Shown here one piece after another: positions 1 through 9,107 of a DNA stretch of 64,000 nucleotides; within the stretch, counting starts at the first letter, position 1, and every line of letters starts with the position of its first letter. The translations under genes were made by a program, and so were the position numbers. Source of the DNA: Micromonospora rhizosphaerae (GTDB lineage Bacteria; Actinomycetota; Actinomycetes; Mycobacteriales; Micromonosporaceae); the NCBI RefSeq assembly GCF_900091465.1, contig NZ_FMHV01000002.1:5084001-5148000 (forward strand), read 5' to 3'. Below the pieces are notes generated by a model. The model saw nothing but the letters and a program-made list of their open reading frames with translations. It was not told the DNA's origin and did no database searches.

Positions 1-226
1 CGACCCTGACCGGCACCTTCGTACCGATGACAGGACGGTGTCCGCCGGCGGGACGCGCGAGGCCGGCCGCCTGGGCCAGGCGTCCGCGAGGATGACGGAC
101 GCTGCCCGGCGGGTCCGCGCTCGGCCGGGGCAGCGGCGAGAATCGCCGCACGGAAAGGTGAGATCGGGCGCAGGCCGGGTAAGGGCGCTGCCGCATCGAC
201 AGGCCGGCGGCGGGGGGCTCGGCAGC

Positions 227-1780
227 ATGGGCGACAGGAACGGCACCGTGATCATCGGTGCGGGGCCGGCGGGGCTGACCGCGGCGCACGAGCTGCTCCG
301 GCACGGCGAGCCGGTCCGCGTGTTCGAGGCCGACGACGTGGTGGGCGGGATCAGCCGCACGGTCGAGCGGGACGGCTGGCGCTTCGACATCGGCGGGCAC
401 CGGTTCTTCACCAAGGTCTCCCGCGTCGAGGCCTTCTGGCACGAGATCCTGGCCGACGAGGACTTCCTGCTCCGGCCGCGGATGAGCCGGATCTACTACC
501 GGGGCGCGCTCTACGACTACCCGCTCAACGCCGGGAACGCGCTGCGCAACCTGGGCATCCTGGAGGCGGTGCGCTGCGTCGGCTCGTACGGACGGGCGCG
601 GCTGCGACCGCCGAAGGACCAGTCGCACTTCGAGGGCTGGGTGTCGGCCCGGTTCGGCTGGCGGCTCTACTCGATTTTCTTCAAGACGTACACGGAGAAG
701 GTCTGGGGGATGCCGGCCGACCAGCTGCAGGCCGACTGGGCCGCACAGCGGATCAAGAACCTGTCGCTCGCCAAGGCGGTGCGGGGCGCGCTGCTGCCCC
801 GGCGCAACCGCACGGACGTGACCAGCCTGATCGAGGAGTTCCAGTACCCCAGATTCGGTCCCGGGATGATGTGGGAACGGTGCGCCGAGCAGGTCGAGAA
901 GCTGGGCGGGCCGGTGCGCACCGGCATCCCGGTGACCGCGGTGCACCGGGACCCGGCGGCCCGGCGGGCCACCGGCGTCACGGTGGCCGACGCCGGCGGG
1001 GAACGGATCGAGCCGGCCGACCACGTGATCTCCTCCATGCCGATCTCCACACTGGTGCGCGCGCTGCGGCCGGCCGCCCCGCCCGAAGTGGTCGCCGCCG
1101 CCGACGATCTGCGCTACCGGGACTTCCTGACCGTCGCGCTGGTCGTCCCGGAGGAGTTCTCCTTTCCGGACAACTGGATCTACGTGCACGACCCGGCCGC
1201 ACGAGTGGGGCGGATCCAGAACTTCGGCTCCTGGTCGCCTCACCTGGTCAAGGACGGCCGTACCTGCCTGGGCCTGGAGTACTTCGTCTTCGAGGACGAC
1301 GAGATGTGGCGTACCCCGGACGACGACCTGATCGCGCTCGCCACCGCGGAGCTGCAGCGGCTCGGCCTGGTCCGGCCCGGCTGCGTGGAGGCCGGCTACG
1401 TGGTACGGATGCCGAAGGCCTACCCGGTGTACGACGAGCGGTACCAGGACAACGTCGACGTGATCCGGGACTGGCTGACCCACGAGGTGCCCAACGTGCA
1501 CCCGGTGGGGCGCAACGGCATGCACCGTTACAACAACCAGGACCACTCGATGCTGACCGCGATGCTGACCGCCGACAACATCGTCCACGGCACCGGCCAC
1601 GACGTCTGGACGGTCAACGTGGAGCAGGACTACCACGAGGAGAAGTCGTCCGGCGACGGCCGGCACGGCACCGGCCGGGACGCACCGATCATTCCCGCCC
1701 GCCCGGTCGGCCAGGACGTCGAGTACCGCGGGATCGGCACGGTCCGGGCGGCCCGGGATGCGGGGGCACCGCGGCCGTGA
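227..1780 (+). CDS. FAD-dependent oxidoreductase, UDP-galactopyranose-mutase-like
   Basis: A 517-aa flavoprotein. A Rossmann dinucleotide motif ([17 protein letters not shown]) lies about 8 residues from the chosen start, followed by the DIGGHRFF segment typical of the protoporphyrinogen-oxidase/UDP-galactopyranose-mutase-like superfamily. The frame is open further upstream to about base 38, but that part is Arg-rich and unlike the family, so the ATG at 227, just before the Rossmann strand, is chosen. The protein is probably cytosolic and may act on a nucleotide sugar or cell-envelope precursor; the substrate cannot be read from sequence. The downstream gene is under separate control (promoter and riboswitch), so it is probably monocistronic or the last gene of an operon that starts outside the window. 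Confidence 0.8.
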   Translation: MGDRNGTVIIGAGPAGLTAAHELLRHGEPVRVFEADDVVGGISRTVERDGWRFDIGGHRFFTKVSRVEAFWHEILADEDFLLRPRMSRIYYRGALYDYPLNAGNALRNLGILEAVRCVGSYGRARLRPPKDQSHFEGWVSARFGWRLYSIFFKTYTEKVWGMPADQLQADWAAQRIKNLSLAKAVRGALLPRRNRTDVTSLIEEFQYPRFGPGMMWERCAEQVEKLGGPVRTGIPVTAVHRDPAARRATGVTVADAGGERIEPADHVISSMPISTLVRALRPAAPPEVVAAADDLRYRDFLTVALVVPEEFSFPDNWIYVHDPAARVGRIQNFGSWSPHLVKDGRTCLGLEYFVFEDDEMWRTPDDDLIALATAELQRLGLVRPGCVEAGYVVRMPKAYPVYDERYQDNVDVIRDWLTHEVPNVHPVGRNGMHRYNNQDHSMLTAMLTADNIVHGTGHDVWTVNVEQDYHEEKSSGDGRHGTGRDAPIIPARPVGQDVEYRGIGTVRAARDAGAPRP

Positions 1781-1834
1781 CGGGTCCGCAGCACCGAGCG
1801 GTAAGGCACGCCGCGTGAGCGTGGTCATAACGGC

Positions 1835-1865
1835 TGGACGACCGGGGCGGCCCTGCTGCTAGCCT
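1835..1865 (+). promoter_or_regulatory. Candidate promoter of the riboswitch-controlled ABC operon
   Basis: TGGACG (1835-1840), a 19-nt spacer and TAGCCT (1860-1865) resemble an actinobacterial housekeeping promoter. Transcription would start near 1872, directly before the first paired base of the riboswitch. The position supports it; the -35 match is only fair. Confidence 0.45.
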
Positions 1866-1873
1866 TCTCGGCA

Positions 1874-1988
1874 GGTCATGAGCGCCAGCGTCAAGCCCCG
1901 GCTTGCTGGCCGGCAACCCTCCTCCGCGGTGGGGTGCCCCGGGTGAGGACCAGGCACCGGCAGGACGCCGGTGCAAGCGTGGCCTGGT
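1874..1988 (+). promoter_or_regulatory. SAM-IV-type (SAM-I/IV clan) riboswitch aptamer
   Basis: The stretch beginning GGTCATGAGCGCCAGCG and continuing through CGGCAACCCTCC, CCGCGGTGGGGTGCC and CCGGGTGAGGACC matches, from memory, the conserved core of the actinobacterial SAM-IV riboswitch. After the core come an outer stem ACCAGG (1950-1955) with CCTGGT (1983-1988) and an inner hairpin CACCGGC (1956-1962) with GCCGGTG (1968-1974). SAM-IV elements sense S-adenosylmethionine and repress sulfur amino-acid genes. It precedes a leader peptide and an amino-acid ABC importer on the same strand. SAM-IV versus the SAM-I/IV variant would need a covariance-model search. Confidence 0.85.
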
Positions 1989-2017
1989 ACCCAGGTCATC
2001 ACCGACCAGAGGGAACC

Positions 2018-2149
2018 ATGTCTGCTCACTTCCGCACCCCGCCCGCCGATCGCGTCGCGTACCCGGCCGGTTTCCTGCTGGTCAAGCGGCGGCACGTCGA
2101 TCTGATGCGGGTGTGCAGCGACGCCTGTCGCCGCGCCGACGCGCGCTGA
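2018..2149 (+). CDS. Cysteine-ending leader peptide (RRHVDL family)
   Basis: A 43-aa ORF starting 29 nt after the riboswitch. It starts at the ATG at 2018, preceded by AGAGGGA at 2009-2014. Its C-terminal half, RRHVDLMRVCSDACRR, matches the actinobacterial leader peptides annotated as 'putative leader peptide', which carry an R-R-H-V/I-D-L core and end in cysteines. In mycobacteria such uORFs mediate cysteine-responsive attenuation of sulfur genes (established knowledge, from memory). Translation through the two late Cys codons would report cysteinyl-tRNA supply to the downstream importer genes. It is unlikely to have a function as a protein. Confidence 0.75.
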   Translation: MSAHFRTPPADRVAYPAGFLLVKRRHVDLMRVCSDACRRADAR

Positions 2150-2197
2150 GCGCCACACCCCCTTTTTCTCGAACCACCCACCCGGCTCGTCCGCCTT

Positions 2198-2223
2198 GGG
2201 CGCGCCGTCGGCGGCGTGCGCCC
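2198..2223 (+). promoter_or_regulatory. Hairpin between leader peptide and importer gene
   Basis: GGGCGC (2198-2203) pairs with GCGCCC (2218-2223), with inner GCC/GGC pairing. It lies 49 nt after the leader-peptide stop and ends 28 nt before the GTG of the solute-binding gene. It could be the attenuating or RBS-masking stem of the leader; no U-tract follows, so a translational or Rho-type mechanism is more likely than intrinsic termination. Confidence 0.4.
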
Positions 2224-2251
2224 GCGCCGCCATCTGACCCTGGAGACACCT

Positions 2252-3130
2252 GTGCGATTTCTTCCCGCCCTGACCCGCGTCGCGGCGCTCGGCGCCGCCG
2301 CCGTCCTCGCCGCCACCGGCCTCACCGCCTGCGGTGACGACGCCTCCACCAGCAAGGCCGACAACCCGTACGACCTGCTCCAGGCCGGTGTGCTGCGGGC
2401 CGGCACGCTGACCGACGCCCCGCCGAACGTCTACCTGAAGGACGGCAAGTTCACCGGCTTCGACAACGACCTGCTCACCGCGGTCGCCGCCAAGGTCGGC
2501 CTGAAGGTGGAGTTCGTCGGCACCGACTTCTCCGCGCTGCTGTCGCAGGTCAACAACCACAAGTTCGACGTGGGCAGCTCGTCCATCACCATCACTGAGG
2601 CGCGGAAGAAGACCGTCGACTTCGGCAACGGGTACGACTTCGGCTACTTCGGCCTCGACGTGCCCGCCGGCTCCTCGATCACCAGCTTCGACCAGCTCTC
2701 CGGCAAGCGGGTGGTGGTCGTGCAGGGCACCGTGCAGGACGACTACGCCACGCGCGAGAACCTCAACCCGGTGCGGGTGCCCGACTACAACGGCGCGATC
2801 AACCAGCTCAAGGCCGGCACCGCCGACGCCTGGATCGCCCCGGCCGAGATCGGCGACAAGTCGGCGGCCGACAGCGGCGGCAAGGTCAGGGTGGCCGCCA
2901 AGCAGCTCAGCCCGGCCCCGACGGCGTACGCGGTGGCCAAGGGGAACGACGCGCTGCGCGAGGCGCTGAACAAGGGCCTCGACGAGGTGATCAAGGATGG
3001 CACCTGGAGCCGCCTCCAGGCGCAGTACTACCCGGGCCGCCCGATCCCGGCCGACTTCAAGCCGGGCAGCGGCACGGTCGCCGTCCCGGCGGGGCCGTCG
3101 GCCGCGCCGTCGGCGTCGGCCTCCTCCTGA
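2252..3130 (+). CDS. Amino-acid ABC transporter substrate-binding lipoprotein (family 3)
   Basis: A 292-aa secreted lipoprotein. A short basic N-terminus and hydrophobic stretch end in the lipobox LTAC, with the lipidated Cys at residue 27. The body is a family-3 periplasmic-binding fold, with the typical 'G-F-D-N-D-L' segment and the 'SSSITIT..R...VDF' segment of polar amino-acid binders. The GTG at 2252, after CTGGAGAC, is chosen over the earlier in-frame ATG at 2216, because only the later start places the basic n-region correctly. The C-terminus is an Ala/Ser/Pro tail. First gene of a three-gene importer operon under SAM-riboswitch and Cys-leader control, so cystine, cysteine or methionine is the likely ligand (inference). 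Confidence 0.88.
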   Translation: MRFLPALTRVAALGAAAVLAATGLTACGDDASTSKADNPYDLLQAGVLRAGTLTDAPPNVYLKDGKFTGFDNDLLTAVAAKVGLKVEFVGTDFSALLSQVNNHKFDVGSSSITITEARKKTVDFGNGYDFGYFGLDVPAGSSITSFDQLSGKRVVVVQGTVQDDYATRENLNPVRVPDYNGAINQLKAGTADAWIAPAEIGDKSAADSGGKVRVAAKQLSPAPTAYAVAKGNDALREALNKGLDEVIKDGTWSRLQAQYYPGRPIPADFKPGSGTVAVPAGPSAAPSASASS

Positions 3131-3174
3131 CAGTACGGAACAACGAGCGAGCAGGGCGGTAGGAGAAGCGACTG

Positions 3175-3972
3175 ATGGATCCGTTGCGCACCCTCTGGGA
3201 GACCTTCTTCGACCGGGACTCCATGCGGCAGGCGCTGCCGGAGATGCTGACGGTCGGGTTGCCCAACACGCTGATCCTGGCGATCTCCGCCGCCCTGCTC
3301 GGTTCGGTGCTGGGCATGCTGCTGGCTGTCGCCGGCATCTCGCGTACCCGCTGGTTGCGGTGGCCGGCGCGGGTCTACACCGACGTTTTCCGCGGCCTGC
3401 CGGCCGCGGCGACCATCCTGCTGATCGGCGTGGGCCTGGCGCCACTGGGGATGGAGGTGTGGGGGCCGAACCCCTATCCACTGGGGATCCTGGCGCTGTC
3501 GCTGATCGCCGCCGCCTACATCGGCGAGATCTTCCGCTCCGGCATCCAGAGCGTCGAGGCGGCCCAGATGGAGGGTGCCCGGGCGCTGGGCTTCTCCTGG
3601 GGCGAGGCGATGCGGCTGGTCATCATCCCGCAGGGCGTACGCCGGATCCTGCCGGCCTGGGTCAACCAGCTGATCGCCCTGATCAAGGACTCCAGCCTGG
3701 TCTACTTCCTCGGTCTGGTGGCCAGCCAGCGGGAGCTGTTCCGGATCGGGCAGGACCATGCGGCCACCACCGGCAACGAGTCGGCGCTGCTGCTGGCCGG
3801 CCTCTTCTACCTCGCGTTGACCATCCCGCTGACCCACGCGGTCAACGCGATCGATCGCCGACTGCGCCAGGGCCGCGCCACCGCCGCGCCCGGCGACGAG
3901 GAGGACGACGCCGGCCTGGCGCTGGCCGGGGAGACCGTGCTGCCCACGACCGGACGAAAGGACCCGCGATGA
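3175..3972 (+). CDS. Amino-acid ABC transporter permease (HisM/ArtQ family)
   Basis: A 265-aa inner-membrane permease of the HisM family. The N-terminal region has '[22 protein letters not shown]', followed by several hydrophobic helices and a conserved EAA loop ([19 protein letters not shown]) that contacts the ATPase. It starts at an ATG 44 nt after the binding-protein gene and is preceded by GTAGGAG. Its TGA overlaps the ATG of the ATPase gene (ATGA), indicating translational coupling. It probably works as a homodimer, because only one permease is encoded. Confidence 0.9.
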   Translation: MDPLRTLWETFFDRDSMRQALPEMLTVGLPNTLILAISAALLGSVLGMLLAVAGISRTRWLRWPARVYTDVFRGLPAAATILLIGVGLAPLGMEVWGPNPYPLGILALSLIAAAYIGEIFRSGIQSVEAAQMEGARALGFSWGEAMRLVIIPQGVRRILPAWVNQLIALIKDSSLVYFLGLVASQRELFRIGQDHAATTGNESALLLAGLFYLALTIPLTHAVNAIDRRLRQGRATAAPGDEEDDAGLALAGETVLPTTGRKDPR

Positions 3973-4712
3973 GCACCAACACCGCCACCTCGGTCAGTCT
4001 CGGCGTCCGCGACGTCCACCTCGCGTTCGGCGAAAACCGGGTGCTGCGCGGCGTCGACCTGGACGTGGCTCGGGGCGGGACCGCCTGCGTGATCGGCCCG
4101 TCCGGCTCCGGGAAGTCGACCCTGCTGCGCACCATCAACCGGCTCATCGAGCCGGACCGCGGGGACGTGCTGCTGGACGGCCGCAGCGTGCTGCGCGACG
4201 ACCCGGACGCCCTGCGTCAGCGGGTCGGAATGGTCTTCCAGCAGTTCAACCTCTTCCCGCACATGACCGTGCTGCGCAACATCACCCTGGCGCTGCGGCG
4301 GCTGAAGAAGCTGTCCGAGGACGAGGCGGTGCAGGTCGCGCGTGCCCAACTGGAGCTGGTCGGGCTGGCCGACAAGACCGACGCGCGGCCGGCGCACCTC
4401 TCCGGCGGCCAGCAGCAGCGGGTGGCGATCGCCCGCGCCCTGGCCCTGCAACCGCAGGTGATGCTCTTCGACGAGGCAACCTCCGCGCTGGACCCGGAGC
4501 TGGTCAAGGGCGTGCTCGGCGTGATGGCCGACCTCTCCGCCGCGGGCATGACCATGGTGGTGGTCACCCACGAGATGGGCTTCGCCCGCGAGGTCGCCGA
4601 CACGGTGGCCTTCATGGACCGCGGCGTCGTGCTCGAGGCCGGCGAGCCGGCCGCCATCTTCGAGTCACCGGAGCACCCCCGGCTGCGCCGCTTCCTCTCC
4701 CAGGTGCTCTGA
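3969..4712 (+). CDS. Amino-acid ABC transporter ATP-binding protein
   Basis: A 247-aa ABC ATPase of the GlnQ/HisP class. Walker [10 protein letters not shown] lies at residues 43-51, followed by the [12 protein letters not shown]-loop, the signature LSGGQQQR, Walker B and D-loop [12 protein letters not shown], and the switch-histidine segment [15 protein letters not shown]. The ATG at 3969 overlaps the permease stop. With the two preceding genes it completes a polar amino-acid importer. A convergent terminator-like hairpin follows. Confidence 0.92.
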   Translation: MSTNTATSVSLGVRDVHLAFGENRVLRGVDLDVARGGTACVIGPSGSGKSTLLRTINRLIEPDRGDVLLDGRSVLRDDPDALRQRVGMVFQQFNLFPHMTVLRNITLALRRLKKLSEDEAVQVARAQLELVGLADKTDARPAHLSGGQQQRVAIARALALQPQVMLFDEATSALDPELVKGVLGVMADLSAAGMTMVVVTHEMGFAREVADTVAFMDRGVVLEAGEPAAIFESPEHPRLRRFLSQVL

Positions 4713-4737
4713 CCCGGCTTGAGTCGGATGGTTCGGT

Positions 4738-4764
4738 GCCCGGTGGGTGGGGCGGTCACCGGGC
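4738..4764. terminator. Hairpin between convergent ABC operon and pteridine operon
   Basis: GCCCGGTG (4738-4745) is an exact inverted match to CACCGGGC (4757-4764) with an 11-nt loop. It lies between the convergent importer operon (ends 4712) and the reductase gene (ends 4812). There is no clear U-tract, which is usual for high-GC actinobacteria. Confidence 0.45.
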
Positions 4765-4811
4765 GGCGACGGGTGGCATCGCCGTTCGGACCAGCGCGCC
4801 TGGCGTCCGGA

Positions 4812-5504
4812 TCAGGGCTCCGGGCAGCGGTCGGAGAGGGCGTACCGGGTCAGCACGACGTCGCCGATCTGGCGGACCTCCAGCACCCGCGCCCGCCGAC
4901 CAGGGTGCCAGGGGAATCGCCCGTCCCCCACGAAGCGCGGGGCCCGGCAGTCGCCGACGAAGAACGGCGCCACCACCAGATGCAGCTCGTCGGCGAGGCC
5001 GGCGGTGAGGAACTGGGCGTGCACGCTGCCGCCGCCCTCCACCATCAGCCGCCGTACGCCCCGGGTGGCGAGATCGGTCAGCACCGCGCGCGGGGTGACC
5101 GGCTCTCCCACGTCGACCACGGTCGCCACCTCGGCGAGGTGTTCCCGGGTCTTCTCGAGCACGGCGGTCGGGCAGTAGACCAGCTTCGCTCCGTCGCCCA
5201 TGGTGAAGAAGCGGGCCGTCGGGTCGAGGTCACCGGTGCCGGTGAGGGTGACCTTCGCCGGTGACGGCGGCAGGCCGCGAGCCACCCGGTCGGCGCGGCG
5301 CCAGTCGGAGCGCACCAGCAGCCGCGGGTCGTCCCGCCGGACGGTCCCGGCGCCGACCAGGATGGCGTCGCAGCCGGCGCGGACCGCGTCGATCCGGTCG
5401 AGGTCCTCGGCATTGGAGAGCAGCAGCCGCTGCGCCGACGCGTCGTCGATGTAGCCGTCGATCGACATCGCGCAGCTGAGCAGGACATACGGCCGCTCAG
5501 TCAT
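4812..5504 (-). CDS. RibD C-terminal-domain (DHFR-like) pyrimidine reductase
   Basis: A 230-aa protein of the RibD_C/dihydrofolate-reductase-like fold. The N-terminal strand YVLLSCAMSIDGYID, the GCDAILVGAGTVRRDDPRLL segment and the C-terminal GVRRLMVEGGGSVHAQFL segment are characteristic of NADPH-dependent 5-amino-6-ribosylaminouracil reductases. It has no deaminase domain. The chosen ATG at 5504 overlaps the end of the GTP cyclohydrolase II gene by 8 nt; an upstream Met at 5537 is less likely. It is the last gene of the seven-gene operon. Paired with a GTP cyclohydrolase II, it would reduce a ring-opened pyrimidine, either for riboflavin or for a related specialised product. Confidence 0.82.
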   Translation of the reverse strand: MTERPYVLLSCAMSIDGYIDDASAQRLLLSNAEDLDRIDAVRAGCDAILVGAGTVRRDDPRLLVRSDWRRADRVARGLPPSPAKVTLTGTGDLDPTARFFTMGDGAKLVYCPTAVLEKTREHLAEVATVVDVGEPVTPRAVLTDLATRGVRRLMVEGGGSVHAQFLTAGLADELHLVVAPFFVGDCRAPRFVGDGRFPWHPGRRARVLEVRQIGDVVLTRYALSDRCPEP

Positions 5505-6153
5505 GGACGAGCGGGAGGTCGAGGGCATGGTCCCCACGGCTGGCCTTCGCCGCCAGGTAGCCGGCGTTGGCCGGGGAGAGGTGTACGGCGGTGGACACCC
5601 GGTCGGTCACCGTCACGCCGAGCCGCTCAAGCTGGGCGGCCTTGTCCGGGTTGTTGCTGAGCAGGGCGACCCGGGACACCCCCAGGGCGGCCAGCATCTG
5701 CACCGCCGCGGTGTAGTTGCGTTCGTCGGCGCCGCGGCCCAGCGCCAGGTTCGCCTCGTAGGTGTCCAGCCCGGCGTCCTGCAGGGCGTACGCGTCGAGC
5801 TTGGCGTACAGGCCGATGCCGCGGCCCTCCTGCCGCAGGTAGAGCAGGAACCCGCCGGTGTCAACGATGCGCTCGACCGCCTCCCGCAGCTGCGGGCCGC
5901 AGTCGCAGCGCTGGCTGCCGAAGACGTCCCCGGTCAGGCACTCACTGTGCGGGCGGACCAGGGGCGGGGGCCCGCCGGCGGCCTGCCCGTCCACCGTCGA
6001 CGCCCAGTCGCCGAGGCCTAACGCCAGATGCTCCCGGCCGTCCACCAAGCCGTGGAAGGAGAAGACCCGGGCGGTGGTGGCGTACCCGTCGGGGAACCGC
6101 AGCGGGACCGTGACCTGGGTCCGGACCGTCGCGACCGGCAAGGCTTCGTCCAT
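5497..6153 (-). CDS. ribA: GTP cyclohydrolase II
   Basis: A 218-aa monofunctional RibA. It converts GTP to a 2,5-diamino-6-ribosylamino-pyrimidinone phosphate or its formyl form. The zinc ligands are intact: HSECLTGDVFGSQRCDCG with Cys72, Cys83 and Cys85. The LRQEGRGIGLYAKL and DAYALQDAG segments with the conserved Tyr, and the LLSNNPDKAAQL segment, are all present. The ATG at 6153 follows a good RBS (GGAG). There is no fused RibB domain. It sits in an operon with a PTPS homologue, a glycosyltransferase and a methyltransferase rather than with ribBEH, which suggests a specialised pathway. Confidence 0.9.
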   Translation of the reverse strand: MDEALPVATVRTQVTVPLRFPDGYATTARVFSFHGLVDGREHLALGLGDWASTVDGQAAGGPPPLVRPHSECLTGDVFGSQRCDCGPQLREAVERIVDTGGFLLYLRQEGRGIGLYAKLDAYALQDAGLDTYEANLALGRGADERNYTAAVQMLAALGVSRVALLSNNPDKAAQLERLGVTVTDRVSTAVHLSPANAGYLAAKASRGDHALDLPLVHD

Positions 6154-6212
6154 CGGTCTCCTTCGTCCCGCGCTGCCGCGGCAGCGCACACCTCGCTCCA
6201 CCGTAGGCGTGA

Positions 6213-7205
6213 TCAGCGATGGACACCGGACGGAGGAAGGCGGAGCCGCCGCAGCAGCAGCACGGCGGCACCGGGCAGGCTCGAGACGAGCACCAGCGCC
6301 CCGTACACCATCGCGGCCCCGACGCCCTGCGCGGCGGTCAGGCCGGCGGCGGCGAACGCCCAGGCCGCCATCCCCTCGCGCGGCCCGAAACCGGCAACGT
6401 TGGCCGGCAGCCCCATGGCCAGCAGCGCCAGCAACGTCAGCGGCACCAGCCGGGACAGCGGCGCGTCGGCGCCCGCCGTGCGCGCCGCGACCACGAAGGT
6501 CGCCAGGTGACCGGCCACCACCACGGCGGAGGCCACCACCACGCCGAGCCAGGTACGCCGGGCGAGCAACCCGGCGCGGACGTCGGCCACGGCGGTGCGC
6601 ACCGCCCGGGCCCACCGGGACGGCCCGGACCGGGGCACCGCCCGGGCCAGCAGGACCAGCCCGAGGCCGGCGACCAGCAGCGCGGCGGTGACCGCCGGCA
6701 GGTACGGCCGGACCGGGGACGGCAGCGCCAGCAGGACGACCACCGCGATGACGAGCTGGACCACCTGCCCGGCGGTGCGTTCCCATACCACCGCGCGGAT
6801 GCCCCGGCCGATGTCGCCGGCGTCCCGGCCGTGCCGCACGGCGCGGTGCACGTCGCCGAGCACCCCGCCGGGAAGCGTCGAGTTCAGAAACACCGCGCGG
6901 TAGCAGTGCGCCACCGCGGTCGTCATCGGCAACCGCACCCCGAGGCCGTCGGCGATCAGCGCCCACCGCCAGGCGCAGCAGACGGTGGTGACCAGGCCGA
7001 TGCCGAGCGCCGCGGCGAGCGCCGGGCCGTCGATCAGGCGCAGCCCGGTGAGGAACGGCCCGGTGCCCAGCCACCAGACCAGGGCGGCGAGCACGCCGAG
7101 GCCGCCGAGCGTGCGGACCCAGGCCCACAGCGAGCGGGCCGGGGCCGAGGGCGCGGCCGGGCCCGCCGGGAGCGCGGCGGGTGGTGCGACGGTCGCGTGT
7201 GACAA
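6213..7205 (-). CDS. LPG-synthase-like integral membrane protein (UPF0104, flippase-like)
   Basis: A 330-aa polytopic protein with about eight hydrophobic helices. It carries the lysylphosphatidylglycerol-synthase transmembrane-domain signature (LNSTLPGGVLGDVHRAVRHG, then NVAGFGPREGMAAW). Proteins with only this domain are thought to move or modify lipids across the membrane; no aminoacyltransferase domain is present. The start is a TTG at 7205, placed by the RBS GGGAGG a few bases upstream. It is the fifth gene of the minus-strand operon, with 55-60-nt gaps on each side. It could flip the glycosylated or lipid-linked product of the pathway (inference). Confidence 0.72.
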   Translation of the reverse strand: MSHATVAPPAALPAGPAAPSAPARSLWAWVRTLGGLGVLAALVWWLGTGPFLTGLRLIDGPALAAALGIGLVTTVCCAWRWALIADGLGVRLPMTTAVAHCYRAVFLNSTLPGGVLGDVHRAVRHGRDAGDIGRGIRAVVWERTAGQVVQLVIAVVVLLALPSPVRPYLPAVTAALLVAGLGLVLLARAVPRSGPSRWARAVRTAVADVRAGLLARRTWLGVVVASAVVVAGHLATFVVAARTAGADAPLSRLVPLTLLALLAMGLPANVAGFGPREGMAAWAFAAAGLTAAQGVGAAMVYGALVLVSSLPGAAVLLLRRLRLPPSGVHR

Positions 7206-7260
7206 GCATCCTCCCTGACCGTACGTCCACCTGGTGTCACGTGCCGGGGCGCCGGCCGGT

Positions 7261-8070
7261 TCACCCGCCGGCGAACAGATCGGCGTGCTGCAGCACGACC
7301 CGCAGCCGACCGTCCGCCGCCTCGGCCAGCCGTCGCCGCCGGTACGCCCCGGCCGGGCCGGCCAGCTCCGGCCGCTGCTCGCAGGCCGCGTCGAGCCAAC
7401 CGGTCAACCACTCGACGGTCAGCGCCGCCTGGTCCGGGCCGAGCCGCCACGGGCTGGGCCGGACCTGGACGTCGATCCCCCGCCGGGTGAACGCGGCCAC
7501 GGTGGCGGCCACGGCGTCCGGCCCGAGCAGGGCGCGCCCGTCGACGGTCCGCCGCTGGTGCGCGTTGAACGCTGCGGCGAACTCCGCGTCGAGCGGGTCG
7601 GCCGGGGTGAACGCGACCCGGCCGACCACCGAGATCATGAAGAGCGTCGGGCGATCGGCACAGGCTGCCACCACCCGCTCGACCTCCCCGGCGGTCAGCA
7701 TGTCGAGCAGCGCCGAGGCGGTGACCAGGTCGGCGTCGGCCAGGTCGGCGTCGGTCAGCCGGGTGATGTCGGACCGCCGGACCTCGACCGTAACCTTGCT
7801 GCCGTCGGCGGCGCCGTCCACCAGGTCGGTCGCTGCGCGCTCCAGCAGGTAGGGGTCCCGGTCGTACAGGATCCAGTGCTGCGGGCCGGGCAGCCGCGGC
7901 GCCAGCCAGCGCACCATCGAGCCGGTGCCGGTGCCCAGGTCGTGGACGACCAGCGGCCGGTCGCCGGTCAGCCGACGGCGGGCCGCGTCGACCAGTTCGA
8001 CGGACCTGGCCGCGGCGTCGGCGGGCTCCCGCAGCCGCAGCCAGTCCGCGAAGTCGAGGGGGGTGGTCAT
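7261..8070 (-). CDS. Class I SAM-dependent methyltransferase
   Basis: A 269-aa protein with the SAM-binding motif I VVHDLGTGTGSMVRWLAPRL at about residues 41-60, the acidic motif-II residue in ILYDRDPYLL, and a DLVTASALLDML motif IV. It starts at an ATG that overlaps the glycosyltransferase stop by 4 nt, so the two are translationally coupled. The substrate is unknown; the context suggests a glycosylated pteridine or pyrimidine intermediate. Confidence 0.82.
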   Translation of the reverse strand: MTTPLDFADWLRLREPADAAARSVELVDAARRRLTGDRPLVVHDLGTGTGSMVRWLAPRLPGPQHWILYDRDPYLLERAATDLVDGAADGSKVTVEVRRSDITRLTDADLADADLVTASALLDMLTAGEVERVVAACADRPTLFMISVVGRVAFTPADPLDAEFAAAFNAHQRRTVDGRALLGPDAVAATVAAFTRRGIDVQVRPSPWRLGPDQAALTVEWLTGWLDAACEQRPELAGPAGAYRRRRLAEAADGRLRVVLQHADLFAGG

Positions 8071-9104
8071 GCCGCCGTCGCCTCCTTCAGCGCCGCCGAC
8101 AGGCGGCTCGAGGTGACCGCCCAGTCGGTGAGGGTGCCGCGTCGGTCGCGGGCCGACCGGCGCAGCCGGGCCCGCAGCCCGGGGTCGGTGAGCCAGCGCC
8201 GCAGTCCGCCGGCCAGCGCCTCCGGATCGGCGGGCGGCACCAGCAGGCCCGGCCGGCTGCCGTCCGGCGCGTGGCCGAGCGCCTCGGGCAGCCCGCCCGC
8301 GTCAGTGCCCAGCACCGGTACGCCCCGGGCCAGCGCCTCGGTGACCACCATCCCGTACGTCTCCCCGCGCGAGGGGAGCACCAGCAGGTCGGCCCCGGCG
8401 TACGCGGCGGCCAGCGCCTCGCCGGTACGCGGGCCGAGCAGCCGCACCCGGTCGGCGAGGCCGGACTCGGCGAGCTGCCGGCGCAGCCGATCGACGAACC
8501 CGGGGTCCCGGGCCAGCGTGCCCACCCAGTGACACGTCCAGGGCAGATCGGCGACCCGGGCCAGGGCCGTGGCCAGCACGTCGTGCCCCTTCTGCGGGGT
8601 GACGGCCGCGACGCAGAGCAGCGCCGTGCCGGCCGCCGAGCCGGCGCCGACGGGCGCCGGGTCCACGCCGGGCGTGGCGGTCCAGACGCGCTCGGCGGGG
8701 AGCGCGTACCGGTCGAGCAGCCGGCGCCGGGTCCACTCGCTGGTGGCGACCACGCCGACGGCGACCGCCAGCGCATCCCCCTCGGCGTCGGTCTCCAGGG
8801 GCATGTGCACCAGGACCACCAGGCGCAGCCGGCGGGACTGCGGCGCCAGCACCTCCGGCACGGCGGAGGCGACCAGGCCGTCGAGCAGGACCACGGCGCG
8901 GTCGGGCAGCGCCGCGAGCACCCGGGCCGACGCGGCCCGCTCCCCCGCGCCCGGTCGCGGCCAGCCGCCCGGCACGGGGTGCTCGCGTACGGTCCAGCCG
9001 GCCCCGCCCAGCCCTCGGCAGATCCTGCGGTCGTAGCCGTTGCCGCCGCTGGGCGTGGCCGGGTCGTCGATGTCGCCCGGCAGCACCACGTGCACGACCC
9101 TCAT
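8067..9104 (-). CDS. Glycosyltransferase family 4
   Basis: A 345-aa GT-B glycosyltransferase. The N-terminal domain begins MRVVHVVLPGDIDDPATPSG. The C-terminal nucleotide-sugar domain shows LLCVAAVTPQKGHD, the GADLLVLPSRGETYGMVV motif with its E-x7-E-type arrangement (GETYGMVVTEALARG), and GTDAGGLPE. It is cytosolic or membrane-associated. It begins 3 nt after the PTPS-like gene and overlaps the methyltransferase gene by 4 nt. It probably glycosylates the operon product; donor and acceptor are not predictable from sequence. Confidence 0.88.
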   Translation of the reverse strand: MRVVHVVLPGDIDDPATPSGGNGYDRRICRGLGGAGWTVREHPVPGGWPRPGAGERAASARVLAALPDRAVVLLDGLVASAVPEVLAPQSRRLRLVVLVHMPLETDAEGDALAVAVGVVATSEWTRRRLLDRYALPAERVWTATPGVDPAPVGAGSAAGTALLCVAAVTPQKGHDVLATALARVADLPWTCHWVGTLARDPGFVDRLRRQLAESGLADRVRLLGPRTGEALAAAYAGADLLVLPSRGETYGMVVTEALARGVPVLGTDAGGLPEALGHAPDGSRPGLLVPPADPEALAGGLRRWLTDPGLRARLRRSARDRRGTLTDWAVTSSRLSAALKEATAA

Positions 9105-9107
9105 CCG

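Noticed and set aside
1..226. N-terminal extension of the first flavoprotein from base 38
   Set aside because: The extra 63 residues are Arg/Gly-rich without similarity to the family, and the ATG at 227 is directly before the Rossmann strand.
1859..3481. 540-aa minus-strand frame over the riboswitch and SBP gene
   Set aside because: Shadow of the SBP gene; it would also cover the riboswitch in antisense.
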